From assembly GCF_024623785.1 (NCBI RefSeq), contig NZ_JANKBZ010000027.1, forward strand, positions 101,443-165,442: 64,000 nt of DNA. The letters are read 5' to 3'. This document shows, one piece after another, positions 54,506 to 63,870 of the stretch (its first letter is position 1; each line of letters opens with the position of its first letter). The position numbers and the translations under genes are program-made. Source of the DNA: Archangium lipolyticum. Lineage in GTDB: Bacteria; Myxococcota; Myxococcia; Myxococcales; Myxococcaceae. Under the pieces are notes generated by a model, which saw only the letters and a list, made by a program, of their open reading frames with translations, was not told where the DNA came from and did no database searches.

Positions 54506-56182
54506 ATGGGGGGCAGGGGCCGTTTCGTCCAGTGCGTACTGGTTCTGGTGGCATGTCTTGGGTTGCTGAGGTGCGTGCCCACGGAGGCGGAGGGCGGCTC
54601 TCCCGGCTCGGGAGTGGACACTTCCCCTCCCCTGGCTCCGATTACGCCGGCCCCTTCGGAGGGCACGCCGCCCGCTCCCGATACGCCGGCGCCGGACGAG
54701 CCGCCTCCACTTCCTCCGAAGCCGACCGTCTGTGCTCCGACGGGAGACGGTCCCCACTGGCTCCAGGAAGGCGAGCCGATCACCCTCCAGCTGCGTTGCG
54801 GCACGGGCCACACGACGCCCGACCTGCGCTTCACCGTGTCTCCGCTACCCGCCGGGGCCACCGTGGACGAGGCCCGTGGCATCTTCCAGTGGACGCCGGG
54901 AAAGGCCCAGGCGTCCGTGTGGCTGCTCACCATCACCGAGCGCGGCACCGGCGAGACGGGCGTGCTCAAGGTGGGCGTGGCCGACAACTGGCTGGCCCCG
55001 GGCAACATCCGGGAGTTGGACCCGGTCGCGTACACCGAGGAGTACGGGCTGCCGGTGATGCACCTCTCCTTCGAGGGCACGCTCACGGCCGGTGGCTACC
55101 GTCCCGCGCAGCTCGTCTACCGCGGGCACCGCTACGCCATCGAGGCCAAGTACCGCGGGGCCACCTCCAGCAGCTACCCCAAGCGCAACTACACCCTGAA
55201 GTTCTCCGAGGAGGACCCGTTCAACGAGCCGGACCTCGCCGGAGGCTTCACCGGCCGGCGCCGCGTGGTGCTCATCACCAGCTTCAACGACAACTCCAAC
55301 ATCCGTCCGAGGCTCGCCTTCGACCTGTGGAACCGGATGTCGCCGGACCACATCCAGGTGAAGACGTACAGCGCGGTCCTCTACGTGAACGGGCGCTTCT
55401 GGGGCCTCTTCACCGTGGCGGACCACGTGGACGAGCACCTGATGCGCCAGCACGGTCTATCCAAGGACGGAGACCTCTTCAAGGCGGTGGACGTGGACGC
55501 GAACTTCTCGCGGCTCGACGCGGAGGGCGTGCCCAAGCCGTCCCTTCATCAGGGTTTCGAGAAGTCCGAGGGCAAGCCCAAGGATGGCCAGGTCGGCGCC
55601 TATGACACGCTCACGGCCCTCATCGAGCGCATCGCCGGCTCGGACCGGGACACCTTCCGCGCGCAATGGGGCTCGTGGCTGAACACGCGTGACTACGAGG
55701 ACTGGTGGATCTTCAATACGCTCATCCTCGGAACGGACTCGGCCTCCAAGAACGCGTACCACTACTACGACCCGGTGACGCGAGCGCCCTGGCGCTTCAT
55801 CCCCTGGGACCTGGATGCGAGCTTCGGCCAGAACTGGGACACGCACCGGAGCTCGCCCACGGATCTGCCGGACTTCTCCGGACGCAACCTCCTCTTCGCG
55901 CGCATGCTGGCGGACCCCGCCATCGCCACGCCCCTGCGCGAGCGCTACCGGGCGTTGCTGCGAGGCCCCCTGAGCGAGGAGGAGGTGTTGAAGCTCATCG
56001 ACGGCTACGAGCGGGAGATCGGCCCCGTGGCCCTGCGTGACGAGGCCCGCTGGTTCCAGCAGCACCGCTCCTTCGAATGGTGGAGCGACCGCACCGACTT
56101 CAACACCCACGCGCAGGAGGTGGAGTACATCCGCCAGTGGGTGCGCGAGCGCTGGAGCCTGCTCGGCCGGCGGCTGCCCTAG
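54506..56182 (+). CDS. CotH-family lipoprotein
   Basis: 558 residues. Lipobox LLRC, a Pro/Thr-rich linker, an Ig-like module (about 85-160), then a CotH kinase-like domain: YRGATSSSYPKRNYTLKFSEE, VLITSFNDNSNIRPRLAFDLWNRM, YVNGRFWGLFTVADHVDEHL, WWIFNTLILGTDSASKNAYHYYD, and RFIPWDLDASFGQNWD (metal-binding Asp residues). CotH proteins are secreted protein kinases acting on partner proteins in spore coats and envelopes. GGGGAGG precedes the ATG. Confidence 0.87.
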   Translation: MGGRGRFVQCVLVLVACLGLLRCVPTEAEGGSPGSGVDTSPPLAPITPAPSEGTPPAPDTPAPDEPPPLPPKPTVCAPTGDGPHWLQEGEPITLQLRCGTGHTTPDLRFTVSPLPAGATVDEARGIFQWTPGKAQASVWLLTITERGTGETGVLKVGVADNWLAPGNIRELDPVAYTEEYGLPVMHLSFEGTLTAGGYRPAQLVYRGHRYAIEAKYRGATSSSYPKRNYTLKFSEEDPFNEPDLAGGFTGRRRVVLITSFNDNSNIRPRLAFDLWNRMSPDHIQVKTYSAVLYVNGRFWGLFTVADHVDEHLMRQHGLSKDGDLFKAVDVDANFSRLDAEGVPKPSLHQGFEKSEGKPKDGQVGAYDTLTALIERIAGSDRDTFRAQWGSWLNTRDYEDWWIFNTLILGTDSASKNAYHYYDPVTRAPWRFIPWDLDASFGQNWDTHRSSPTDLPDFSGRNLLFARMLADPAIATPLRERYRALLRGPLSEEEVLKLIDGYEREIGPVALRDEARWFQQHRSFEWWSDRTDFNTHAQEVEYIRQWVRERWSLLGRRLP

Positions 56183-56189
56183 ACAGGGC

Positions 56190-56576
56190 TCAAGAGCCCT
56201 GCTGGATGAGCTCCACCCGGTAGCCGTCCGGATCCTCGACGAAGGCGATGACGGTGGTGCCGTGCTTCATGGGACCCGGCTCGCGCACCACCTTGCCACC
56301 GGCCTTGCGGATGGAGTCACAGGTGGCGTGGATGTCCCGCACGCCCAGTGCGATGTGGCCGTAGGCGTTGCCCAGCTCGTACTTCGAGGTGTCCCAGTTG
56401 TGGGTGAGCTCCAGGGCCGGATGGGTGTCCTCGGGGCCGTAGCCGACGAAGGCCAGGGTGAACTTGCCGTCCGGGTAGTCCTTGCGGCGCAGCAACTGCA
56501 TCCCGAGGACGCGGGTGTAGAAGTCCAGCGACTTCTCGAGGTCGCCGACACGCAGCATCGTGTGGAGGATTCGCAT
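56190..56576 (-). CDS. gloA: Lactoylglutathione lyase (glyoxalase I)
   Basis: 128 residues, the size of the single-domain Ni-type enzyme. Metal ligands: His5 (ILHTMLRV), Glu56 (ALELTHNWD), His74 (YGHIALGV), Glu122 (GYRVELIQ). Also [14 protein letters not shown] and the GxP region REPGPMKHG. It converts the methylglyoxal-glutathione hemithioacetal to S-lactoylglutathione. It lies five bases downstream of the helical-protein gene in an operon. Confidence 0.96.
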   Translation of the reverse strand: MRILHTMLRVGDLEKSLDFYTRVLGMQLLRRKDYPDGKFTLAFVGYGPEDTHPALELTHNWDTSKYELGNAYGHIALGVRDIHATCDSIRKAGGKVVREPGPMKHGTTVIAFVEDPDGYRVELIQQGS

Positions 56577-56581
56577 GGGCG

Positions 56582-57325
56582 TTACATAGCGGGCTGGCGC
56601 GCGCGTGTCGCGGCCTCCCAGGCCTGCAACCGCCGCTGCAGCGCGATGAGCGCCCAGAGGTCCGCCGGGTTGTCGGGTGCCACGCCCGCGAGCGCCCGCT
56701 CCAGGTGTGGCAGGGCATCCAGCTCGCCCCACTCGGACAGCCGGCGCAGGGCGGACAGGGAGGGGCCCACCTCCAGCGCGGCCAGCAGCGTCCGCACCAC
56801 GCGCGGGCTGCGCTCCCGGCAGAGCCTGTCCACCGCCTCGTGCCGCTCCTCGAAGGAGGCGTGCGGGTCCGCCAGCACCGCGGAGAGCGCCTGGAACGTC
56901 TCCTCCGGGAGCAGCGGTTGGGGCGCCGGGTGTGGCCAGTGCTCCAGGGTGATGCCGGTGGTGCCGGCCACGCTGCTCTCTCGCTTCACCCCGTCCGCGC
57001 CGAACAGCTCCAGCAGCCGTCCCGGAGCGGGCTGGCCCGCGTCGAGCACCCGCTGCGCGCACTCCGCGAGCACGGCCGAGTGCCCGAGCAGGTGCAGGCG
57101 CAGCACGGACACCTCCTCGCGGGCGCAGGCCTCCCGCTCCACCCGCTTCCACTTCACGAAGACCTCGGCGAGGCCCCGCTCGTGCACGTACCAGCGGTAC
57201 TCCAGCCACACGGCGCTCAGCCGCTTGTCGAAGCGCTCATCCTCGGGCTCGTACATCCGGGTGGCACCTTCCTCCGCACCTTGGAAGGAGGTGTCCAGCA
57301 GCGCCTGCACGTCGCTCAATCGCAT
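56582..57325 (-). CDS. Hypothetical protein with possible HEAT-like C-terminus
   Basis: 247 residues. The N-terminus (about 1-110) is helical and acidic ([43 protein letters not shown]). The C-terminal part has alternating helices that look HEAT-like ([56 protein letters not shown]). No enzyme motif. The spacing of five bases to gloA implies co-expression. ATG 57325 has a weak ribosome site. Confidence 0.65.
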   Translation of the reverse strand: MRLSDVQALLDTSFQGAEEGATRMYEPEDERFDKRLSAVWLEYRWYVHERGLAEVFVKWKRVEREACAREEVSVLRLHLLGHSAVLAECAQRVLDAGQPAPGRLLELFGADGVKRESSVAGTTGITLEHWPHPAPQPLLPEETFQALSAVLADPHASFEERHEAVDRLCRERSPRVVRTLLAALEVGPSLSALRRLSEWGELDALPHLERALAGVAPDNPADLWALIALQRRLQAWEAATRARQPAM

Positions 57326-57471
57326 GGGGGGCCTGGGACAGTGTGGCATGCCCGGGTGCCGAGGGAGAAGGCGGCTCGGAGGTGAGAGGTGTCTCGACGG
57401 ATCCGCTCCGGACGGCTTTACTCCCCCTCTGGCGTGGCACCGCGGTGCCCTTCACTCCCAGGAGGAATTCG

Positions 57472-57957
57472 ATGGCGGATAGCGACAACGTGGATCTGGC
57501 GACGCTCGGCGCCGAGGTGGAGCTGGTGCGGCTCGGGACGGCGGTGGCCCAGGTCCTGGCGAAGCTGAACGAGGTGACCGCTCGGCAGCAGCAGGGCATC
57601 CTGGATCTCGTCGTGGAGGCCCGGGTGGCGTGTGAGTCCGTCCGGGGGCCGGCGCCCGAGTCGAAGTCCGTCTCCCTGCCGCCCATCGAGCCGGCGCAGT
57701 CCACGGCCCCGGTGGAGGGAGACGCGCCCGAGTCCAGCGCGCCGTCCGTCCACCCCGACGAGGTGAGGGCGCGGGCCCTGGCCTCGGTGTACGAGGCGGC
57801 GGCACAGGCGCTCGGCCTGGCGTTCCACAACGCGGTGGCCAACCAGCAGCAGCTCAACGCCCTGGGGCAGGCGGCCCTGAGCCAGGCGGCCGTCCTGGTG
57901 CTCTCGTCCGGGTCCTCCGGCGAGTCGCACCCGGTGGGCGTCCTCAAGGCGGGCTGA
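57472..57957 (+). CDS. RebB-like R-body protein
   Basis: 161 residues from ATG 57472 behind AGGAGG. The C-terminal half (about 105-150) has the RebB pattern: LASVYEAAAQALGLAFHNAVANQQQLNALGQAALSQAAVLVLS, where the NAVANQQQLNxLxQAA core is characteristic. The N-terminal half has a related, shorter block (RLGTAVAQVLAKLNEVTARQQQG), so it may be a partial duplication. RebB-type subunits polymerise into coiled ribbons that extend and rupture membranes. No further reb genes are in the window. Confidence 0.72.
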   Translation: MADSDNVDLATLGAEVELVRLGTAVAQVLAKLNEVTARQQQGILDLVVEARVACESVRGPAPESKSVSLPPIEPAQSTAPVEGDAPESSAPSVHPDEVRARALASVYEAAAQALGLAFHNAVANQQQLNALGQAALSQAAVLVLSSGSSGESHPVGVLKAG

Positions 57958-57966
57958 GCCCGCGGT

Positions 57967-59637
57967 TCAGCGGTGGGAGACGGTGGCGGGGGCTCTCCAG
58001 TCCAACTGGGAGAGCCCACCCTCCGTGCCGAAGAGGGCCGTGTCTTCCTCCGCGAGGATGGAGTGCACGCGCGGGTCCGCGAGCCGGGGCAACGCTCGCA
58101 CCTTGCCGCTCGCCGCGTCGTAGTGCGCCGCGCCCCGCAGCGTGCCCACCAGGGCCCCACCCGGTACCAGCGCGGTGGACACCACGTAGCGGCTCGGCAG
58201 GCCCTCGGCGTCGCGCACCCGGCTCCAGCGCTCGCCGTCGAAGTAGCTGAAGCCGTCCTGACACGAGCCCACCACCGCACGGCCCTCCCTGTCCGCGGAG
58301 AGCGCCGTCACCCAGTTGTCCGTGAGGTCCTTCCCATCGTGGAAGCGGCTCCACTGTGTGCCGTCCCAGCGCATCAGGCCTCGATCTTCACTCCCAACCC
58401 AGAGGTAGCGCCCGGCGCCGTCCGCCACCGAAGCGTGGGTGCTCCAGCCCTCCGGCGGTTGCAGCCGCTTCGCCAACTCGAGCGGCTGGCTCGCCGGCTT
58501 CACGAAGGACACACCGCGTCCGTCCACGAGGGCGACACCGTCCTCCGTGTCCGCCACCGCCGCCAGCACCGACAGCTTGCCGAGCGCCACCGGGTTGCGG
58601 CCTCCGTAGGCCATGGGGGTCCACGACTTTCCGTCGTGGAGGCCCAGCCCGTACATCGTGGCCACGTAGAGGTTCCTCCCGTCACTCGCGAGGCCCAGCA
58701 CGTGGTTGCTCGGGAGGTTCGGCGCGCGGAACGTCCGCCACCGCCCATCGGGTAGCTCCCAGCACACGCCTTTGTCGAAGGTACCCACCACGCGCTGTCC
58801 CTGGTGCCACGTGAGCGCGGTGATGTGGTTGCCGCACAGCTGGCCCGTGGGCGTCACCCGCTTCCACGCCCCGCCCTGACGCCGGAAGACGCCCTGGTCA
58901 CGAGTTCCCACCCACGCCACGCCCTTCTCCTCGAGCGTGCTCGTGGCTCCCGGGGGCAGTGCCCTGGGCTCGCCCGAGCTCGCGCCCCAGCGCCGTGACT
59001 CGCCCTCCGCGCCGAGCACCCGCGTCTCACCGCCCGTGCCCGTGGCGTACGCGAGCGGCCCCACGGGCACGGGGAGGGACACGAGCCCGTCTGGCCCCAG
59101 CATGAATGTGCCCTCGGTGGTGCCCACGCGCAGCGAGTCTCCCTCCTCCTCCAGCAGCCGCACCTGCCCTGGCACCGTCCACATGCGCCCCGAGGCCGGA
59201 GCCATCACCCGCCCATCCGCGGTGCCGAGATATCGCTCGGTGAAGGCCGTGTACGTGGGGCCCGCGGGCAGCCGTTCCGAGAGCCACCCGAGCGCCGCGC
59301 GGTACACCTCCGCGTTCATGCCCTTCGCCGCCGGCAGGGCGTACCATTTCGCCTCCACCACCGGCTCCACGCGCCAGCGGCCGTCCACCGCCACCACGCC
59401 CTCGTCCGTGGCGGCGAAGAGGCGGTCTCCCGCGACCTCCAGCGCGCGGCAGAAGTGGCTCGGCAGGCCGTCCTCCACCGTCAGCGTGCGCACCGGCCGT
59501 CCCCCGGAGGTGAAGAGCTCCAGGCCTCCCTCGGTACAGGCCACCACGTGGCCGTTGTACGAGGCGAGGTCATGCACCGTCTCGGTGTTGGTGACGGTGG
59601 CGGAGAGCAGGGCGGCGGTCAGGGTGGAGAGCAGCAT
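57967..59637 (-). CDS. Secreted beta-propeller protein (two-component-regulator propeller-like)
   Basis: 556 residues with a short signal (MLLSTLTAALLSATV). Repeats of ~40 residues with the propeller pattern, such as GLPSHFCRALEVAGDRLFAATDEGVVAVDG, GNHITALTWHQGQRVVGTFDKG, LPSNHVLGLASDGRNLYVATMYGLGLHDG, NWVTALSADREGRAVVGSCQDGFSYFDGERW and SRYVVSTALVPGGALVGTLRG. These are the 'Reg_prop'-type motifs of hybrid sensor proteins, here without kinase domains. It probably binds a ligand or polymer outside the cell. It starts at 59635-59637 with GAGGA upstream. 59638-59858 has no clear gene. Confidence 0.8.
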   Translation of the reverse strand: MLLSTLTAALLSATVTNTETVHDLASYNGHVVACTEGGLELFTSGGRPVRTLTVEDGLPSHFCRALEVAGDRLFAATDEGVVAVDGRWRVEPVVEAKWYALPAAKGMNAEVYRAALGWLSERLPAGPTYTAFTERYLGTADGRVMAPASGRMWTVPGQVRLLEEEGDSLRVGTTEGTFMLGPDGLVSLPVPVGPLAYATGTGGETRVLGAEGESRRWGASSGEPRALPPGATSTLEEKGVAWVGTRDQGVFRRQGGAWKRVTPTGQLCGNHITALTWHQGQRVVGTFDKGVCWELPDGRWRTFRAPNLPSNHVLGLASDGRNLYVATMYGLGLHDGKSWTPMAYGGRNPVALGKLSVLAAVADTEDGVALVDGRGVSFVKPASQPLELAKRLQPPEGWSTHASVADGAGRYLWVGSEDRGLMRWDGTQWSRFHDGKDLTDNWVTALSADREGRAVVGSCQDGFSYFDGERWSRVRDAEGLPSRYVVSTALVPGGALVGTLRGAAHYDAASGKVRALPRLADPRVHSILAEEDTALFGTEGGLSQLDWRAPATVSHR

Positions 59638-59858
59638 GTGCGGGTCCTCGGGAGCAGGCGTCGTGAGCCTCCTCGCCCGGTTGCATTGCGAAGCGCGGGC
59701 CAGCGCGTAAGCCCTTGGAAACGCTTGGCCGCGTCTTCTCGTGGCCTCGGAGTGTGGCCGCGTGACAGCACCCATGTCCGGGAGGGCAGGGCCGTGGAGG
59801 ACGGCCCGTGACCATCTCCTCCGCGGCGAAGGCCGGGGAGGCCCGGCTGTTGGAGGGA

Positions 59859-62405
59859 CTACTCCTCGACGCTGAGGGCGACGCGCACCTTCTCGCGGCG
59901 CTCGAAGCGGTTGCCGGCGGCGTCCCGGGCCACGAGCACCAGCTCGTAGTCCCCGGGCCCGGTGCCGGCGGGCACCACCAGCTCCCGGGAGAAGCGCAGC
60001 CCATCGCGCGTCTCCAGGAGGAGCTGCTCGTCGCCGAAGAGCTCACCGTAGACGCTCACCTCCCGGGTGGCCTCCACCGCGTCCACCTCCAGGCGCAGGG
60101 CCTGCCCCGGAGCGAGCACGCGCGTGGACAGCGCCACCTCGAAGTCGTTGCCCTTGGAGTCCAGCCGGTAGCGCACCTCGCGGCGGCGCACCGTGCCGTC
60201 CTTCATCTCCACCGCCACCAGCACGTCGTAGTAGCCGTCCTCGACGAAGAGGGGCACCAGGAAGCGGCCCCGCCACAGGCCCGACGCCGTGTCGAAGGTG
60301 AGGGGCTTCACCAGGCCAAAGGGGAAGTAGGCCGTCACCCGGCGCGCGTTCCTCGGGGCGGCCACGGAGATGATGGGGTCCCCGGGCGGAATCTCCTCGC
60401 GGCTCAGCTCGCCGGAGACGGCCGCGTACGAGGTGCCTTCCGGCAGCTCCACCGGCACCAGCTCGCGCACCGGGTCGCCACCCGGCTGCGTGCGCGCCAC
60501 CTCCTCCACCGCGACGAACGAGGTGTACTTGCTCATCAGCCGGTACTGGAGCGCCGTGGCGGTGATGGCCTGGACGACCTCGGGCTTCTCGCCGCGGTAG
60601 TTCTCCACCGACAGCTCCTCGATGCGCTGACGGGCCCACAGGCTGCGCAGCGACGCGTGCTCCGGCGCGGAGGCGGGGAAGGTGACGGGCACGTCGAAGT
60701 GGCGCTCCTGCCCGCGGACGCGGCCGGTGATGCGCAGCAGGCCCTCGCCCGAGCCGTGGAACTTGCCGATGAGGAACAGCGGCTGGCCGCTGAAGAGGTC
60801 CGGCATCACGCGCGGGTAGACGTCCGACACCGGCAGCCCGTCCGTGTCCACGCGCACCGACGTCAGCACGGGGCCGCGGATGCGCGACTCGAACTCCTGG
60901 GCCACCTCGGCCTCGGGGCGGCGGAGGTTGACGAAGGTGGAGGCGCCACGGCCCACCTCACCCATCTTGGCGACGAGGTAGCGGTTGACGTCGTTGCCCA
61001 CGCCCACGCTGAAGACGCGCGTCTCCTCGCGCAGGTGCTGCTGGAGGGTGCCGAGCACCTGGTCGTCATTGCCGATGAAGCCGTCCGTCATGAACAGCAC
61101 CATGCGCAGGCGGGCCGGGTCGTTGGCGGGAACCATGGCCTCCTGGGCGGCCACGCGCACGTCCGTGCCGCCGCCGCCCCAGAAGTTGGCCACGTAGGGC
61201 AGGGCGCGAGCCACGTTCTCCGGCGAGGCGGGCACCGCGGTGGGGGCGAACTTGGTGACCGACGTGTCGAAGTTGAGCACCTGGAAGGTGTCCTCGGGGT
61301 GGAGGTGGCGCAGCACCTCGGCGGTGATGGCCTTGGACTTCTCGATGGGCTGGCCGGACTGCGAGCACGAGGTGTCCAGCACCAGGTACAGCTCGCGAGG
61401 CACGACCTCCTCCTGCTTGGGCTCGAGCTGGGGGTTGAGGAGCACGAGGAAGTAGCCCTCGTCGGCGCCGGGCTCACGGTGCATGAGAACGGCGGGGCGG
61501 ATGAGGGCGTCGGCGACGCGGTACTCCAGGGTGAAGGTCTTGTTGGGGATGCGGTCGTTGGGGGCGAGCTCCACGCGGGCGCGGCTGGGGCCCTCGCGCG
61601 ACACCGTCACCTGGTGCGAGGTGGAGCGCAGCTCGTGCACGGGCAGTCCCGCGTCCAGGCGCACGGAGAGGCGGATGTCGCGGCCGCTGCGCGCCTCGGG
61701 TGGCAGAACGGGCGGGGTGATGCGGCTGGCGTCGGGGACGGTGGTGGTGTCGGGCGCGGTGCCCTCGCCCTGGCGGAAGGCCAGGGGCTCACCGCCGATG
61801 AAGCGTGGGCCCACCGTCATGGGGAAGTCGAAGCGGTACTTGCCGCTCTCGTAGACGAGCCGCTCCACGTAGTGGATGCGCACGCGGATCTCCTCCCCGG
61901 GGAGGATGTTGGCCACGGACTGGGTGAAGATGTTGGGACGCTCCTGGTCGAGCAGCGCGGCCGTCCTGCCCTCGGCGCGGGCGCGCTCGTAGGTGTCGCG
62001 GGCCTGCTCACGGGTCTGGATGACGCCACGGATGACGCGCTGGCCGATGACGAGCTCCATGGCATCCACCGCGGCCTTCTCCGGCAGCGGGAAGACATAG
62101 AGTGCCTCGAGCGGCTCGGCGTAGGGATTCTCGAAGACCTGGGTGACGGTGACGCTGGCGAGGAAGCCGCTCACCTCGGCGTCGACCTCGGTGTGCTTGA
62201 GGCTGAAGTGCTGGGGCTGGGACTCGGGGCAGCCCTGGGCGGAGGCGTGGTGGCGGAGCCTGGCCACGAGGGTGCCCTGGGTGATGGCGCCGGAGCTCAG
62301 GGGCGAGGCGGGAGCGGGGCAGGGCGTGTCGTGCGACTCTGGCTGTTGCGCGGAGGCGGGGACGGACAGAAGACAGACGATGAGCGCGGCGAGTGCGGCT
62401 CGCAT
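59859..62405 (-). CDS. Secreted VIT and VWA domain protein
   Basis: 848 residues. Signal peptide (AALAALIVCLLSVPASA). A VIT domain (about 60-190, VEDAEVSGFLASVTVTQVFENPYAEPLEALYVFPLPEKAAV-type) precedes a VWA domain with MIDAS DTSCS (Asp344 in LVLDTSCSQSG). The C-terminal region is beta-rich and without a membrane anchor (RVALSVEE at the end). Myxobacterial VIT-VWA proteins are usually extracellular and adhesive. Function in this strain unknown. Confidence 0.88.
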   Translation of the reverse strand: MRAALAALIVCLLSVPASAQQPESHDTPCPAPASPLSSGAITQGTLVARLRHHASAQGCPESQPQHFSLKHTEVDAEVSGFLASVTVTQVFENPYAEPLEALYVFPLPEKAAVDAMELVIGQRVIRGVIQTREQARDTYERARAEGRTAALLDQERPNIFTQSVANILPGEEIRVRIHYVERLVYESGKYRFDFPMTVGPRFIGGEPLAFRQGEGTAPDTTTVPDASRITPPVLPPEARSGRDIRLSVRLDAGLPVHELRSTSHQVTVSREGPSRARVELAPNDRIPNKTFTLEYRVADALIRPAVLMHREPGADEGYFLVLLNPQLEPKQEEVVPRELYLVLDTSCSQSGQPIEKSKAITAEVLRHLHPEDTFQVLNFDTSVTKFAPTAVPASPENVARALPYVANFWGGGGTDVRVAAQEAMVPANDPARLRMVLFMTDGFIGNDDQVLGTLQQHLREETRVFSVGVGNDVNRYLVAKMGEVGRGASTFVNLRRPEAEVAQEFESRIRGPVLTSVRVDTDGLPVSDVYPRVMPDLFSGQPLFLIGKFHGSGEGLLRITGRVRGQERHFDVPVTFPASAPEHASLRSLWARQRIEELSVENYRGEKPEVVQAITATALQYRLMSKYTSFVAVEEVARTQPGGDPVRELVPVELPEGTSYAAVSGELSREEIPPGDPIISVAAPRNARRVTAYFPFGLVKPLTFDTASGLWRGRFLVPLFVEDGYYDVLVAVEMKDGTVRRREVRYRLDSKGNDFEVALSTRVLAPGQALRLEVDAVEATREVSVYGELFGDEQLLLETRDGLRFSRELVVPAGTGPGDYELVLVARDAAGNRFERREKVRVALSVEE

Positions 62406-62597
62406 GGGATTCCTCGAACGGGATGGGTACGGTTCGAGGGAATGCAGCCAGCGGGCCAGGGCTCGCGGCGCGCCAAGTACGCGGAAGGACTGGGGCGTGT
62501 GAGCGCCAGAGGCCCACTCTCACGAGGGCGGGGCATGGGGTGTGGTTGCCTGACCGCACTGGGCGAAACCCGGTTCAGATCATCAGCAGCATGGCAT

Positions 62598-62948
62598 CTA
62601 TGCCGGGTCCAAGGCCCAGGTGCCGTTCTCCCAGTTCTTCAACACCTGGGCAGCCTCGAACGCGGCGAGCCCCTCCCCCTTCGCCGCTGCTTCCAACACC
62701 GCCTTGGATTCTGCCGTCCGGTGGCGGAGCAGGCATGCGGCAGCTCCGACCCTCACATCCATCCGAGGGTGCTCCAGCAGCACTGCGAGAGCATCCCGCC
62801 CTGCGTCTCCAGCGGAGCGCAGTTTCTTGAAAGCAGCGATGTAACGATCAGCGTGCTCATCTCCGGTGCTGGTATCCCCGCGAAAGATGGCATCGGTCTG
62901 CGCGGCTACGTTTCGGGCGAACTCCTCAACAAGCTCCTCAATGGTCAT
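62598..62948 (-). CDS. DUF2019-like protein
   Basis: 116 residues, helical: VEEFARNVAAQTDAIFRGDT, HADRYIAAFKKLRSAGDAGRDALAVLLEHPRMDVRVGAAACLLRHRTAESKAVLE. The pattern fits the DUF2019 family, HEAT-like immunity-type proteins often adjacent to toxins in myxobacteria. Overlaps by 4 bases (ATGA) with the reading frame of the truncated toxin-like fragment. It is probably the orphaned immunity gene of that toxin. GGGAA precedes the start. Confidence 0.7.
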   Translation of the reverse strand: MTIEELVEEFARNVAAQTDAIFRGDTSTGDEHADRYIAAFKKLRSAGDAGRDALAVLLEHPRMDVRVGAAACLLRHRTAESKAVLEAAAKGEGLAAFEAAQVLKNWENGTWALDPA

Positions 62949-63057
62949 CGCCAGATTCCCTTTTTGATGTTCTCGATGGCCTGCAACCCGAACTGACGCT
63001 GAGCCTCGAAGGACTGTGTGCTCAACCACTCTCGGACAGTCAGACTCTCGTGGACCC
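62945..63057 (-). pseudogene. Truncated C-terminus of a partner (possible toxin) gene, cut by the CRISPR array
   Basis: A coding-quality tail of about 37 residues, WVHESLTVREWLSTQSFEAQ followed by RQFGLQAIENIKKGIWR, ends at 62945 overlapping the DUF2019-like start by 4 bases. Upstream the frame runs directly into CRISPR repeats at 63058, so the gene lacks all but its C-terminal end. Coupling to a likely immunity gene suggests it was the toxin partner. Confidence 0.55.
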
Positions 63058-63860
63058 ATTTCAACCCACGCCCCGCGCCGAAGAGCAGGGCGACTCCGCG
63101 AGCTTCTCGCCCTGGCGGACTCGAAGATGTTTCAACCCACGCCCCGCGTCGAAGAGCAGGGCGACGACGACCGGCGCTCCCATGAACATCACGTTCTGGT
63201 TTCAACCCACGCCCCGCTCTGAAGAGCAGGGCGACCGGACCGCACCGCCTCCTCGGGCGTCATGAGGGCGTTTCAACCCACGCCCCGCTCCAAGAGCAGG
63301 GCGGCATCCGGCTCCACGGTGGTGCACACGGGGACGGCCGGTCTCAACCCACGCCCCGCTCTGAAGAGCAGGGCGACGCGGACCGGGTACCATGGGGACA
63401 GCGCTGGACAGGTTTCAACCCACGCCCCGCTCCGAAGAGCAGGGCGACTCTCCCGGATGGCGCCCCGGAGGATGGCGAACTTGTTTCAACCCACGCCCCG
63501 CTCTGAAGAGCAGGGCGACGGGGCGCAGCCCCCTCGGCTTGTCGGTCTTCTAAGTTTCAACCCACGCCCCGCACCGAAGAGCAGGGCGACACGCGACCCA
63601 CTTCCCGACTCCGAACTTCTCCTGGTTTCAACCCACGCCTCGCACCGAAGAGCAGGGCGACGCTCCAACCGGAAGGCGAATCCACACGTGCAAGTGTTTC
63701 AACCCACGCCCCGCACCGAAGAGCAGGGCGGCCTGCATTCGAGATGGTCACCCCCGAGCAGGCGATGTTTCAACCCACGCCCCGCACCGAAGAGCAGGGC
63801 GACTGGCGCAGGTAGCGGATCATGTTTCAACCCACGCCCCGCTCCGAAGAGCAGGGCGAC
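63058..63860 (-). CRISPR. CRISPR array, 12 repeats, interrupted by IS21-like element
   Basis: Twelve 37-base repeats, beginning GTTTCAACCCACGCCCCGC and ending GAAGAGCAGGGCGAC, at 63058, 63129, 63199, 63270, 63341, 63412, 63483, 63554, 63625, 63696, 63767 and 63824. Eleven spacers: ten of 33-35 bases and the last only 20 (63804-63823). In the opposite strand the repeat ends GGGTTGAAAC, a typical crRNA 5' handle, and forms a 10-bp stem with a UUCG loop, so transcription is inferred from right to left, with the leader beyond the insertion. Leftmost repeats have diverged (63058, 63270). No cas gene is present. Confidence 0.95.
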
Positions 63861-63870
63861 CTTCTGGCGT

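Noticed and set aside
59808..62996. 1,062-codon plus-strand open frame
   Set aside because: Antisense to the VIT-VWA gene, which has signal peptide and MIDAS motif.
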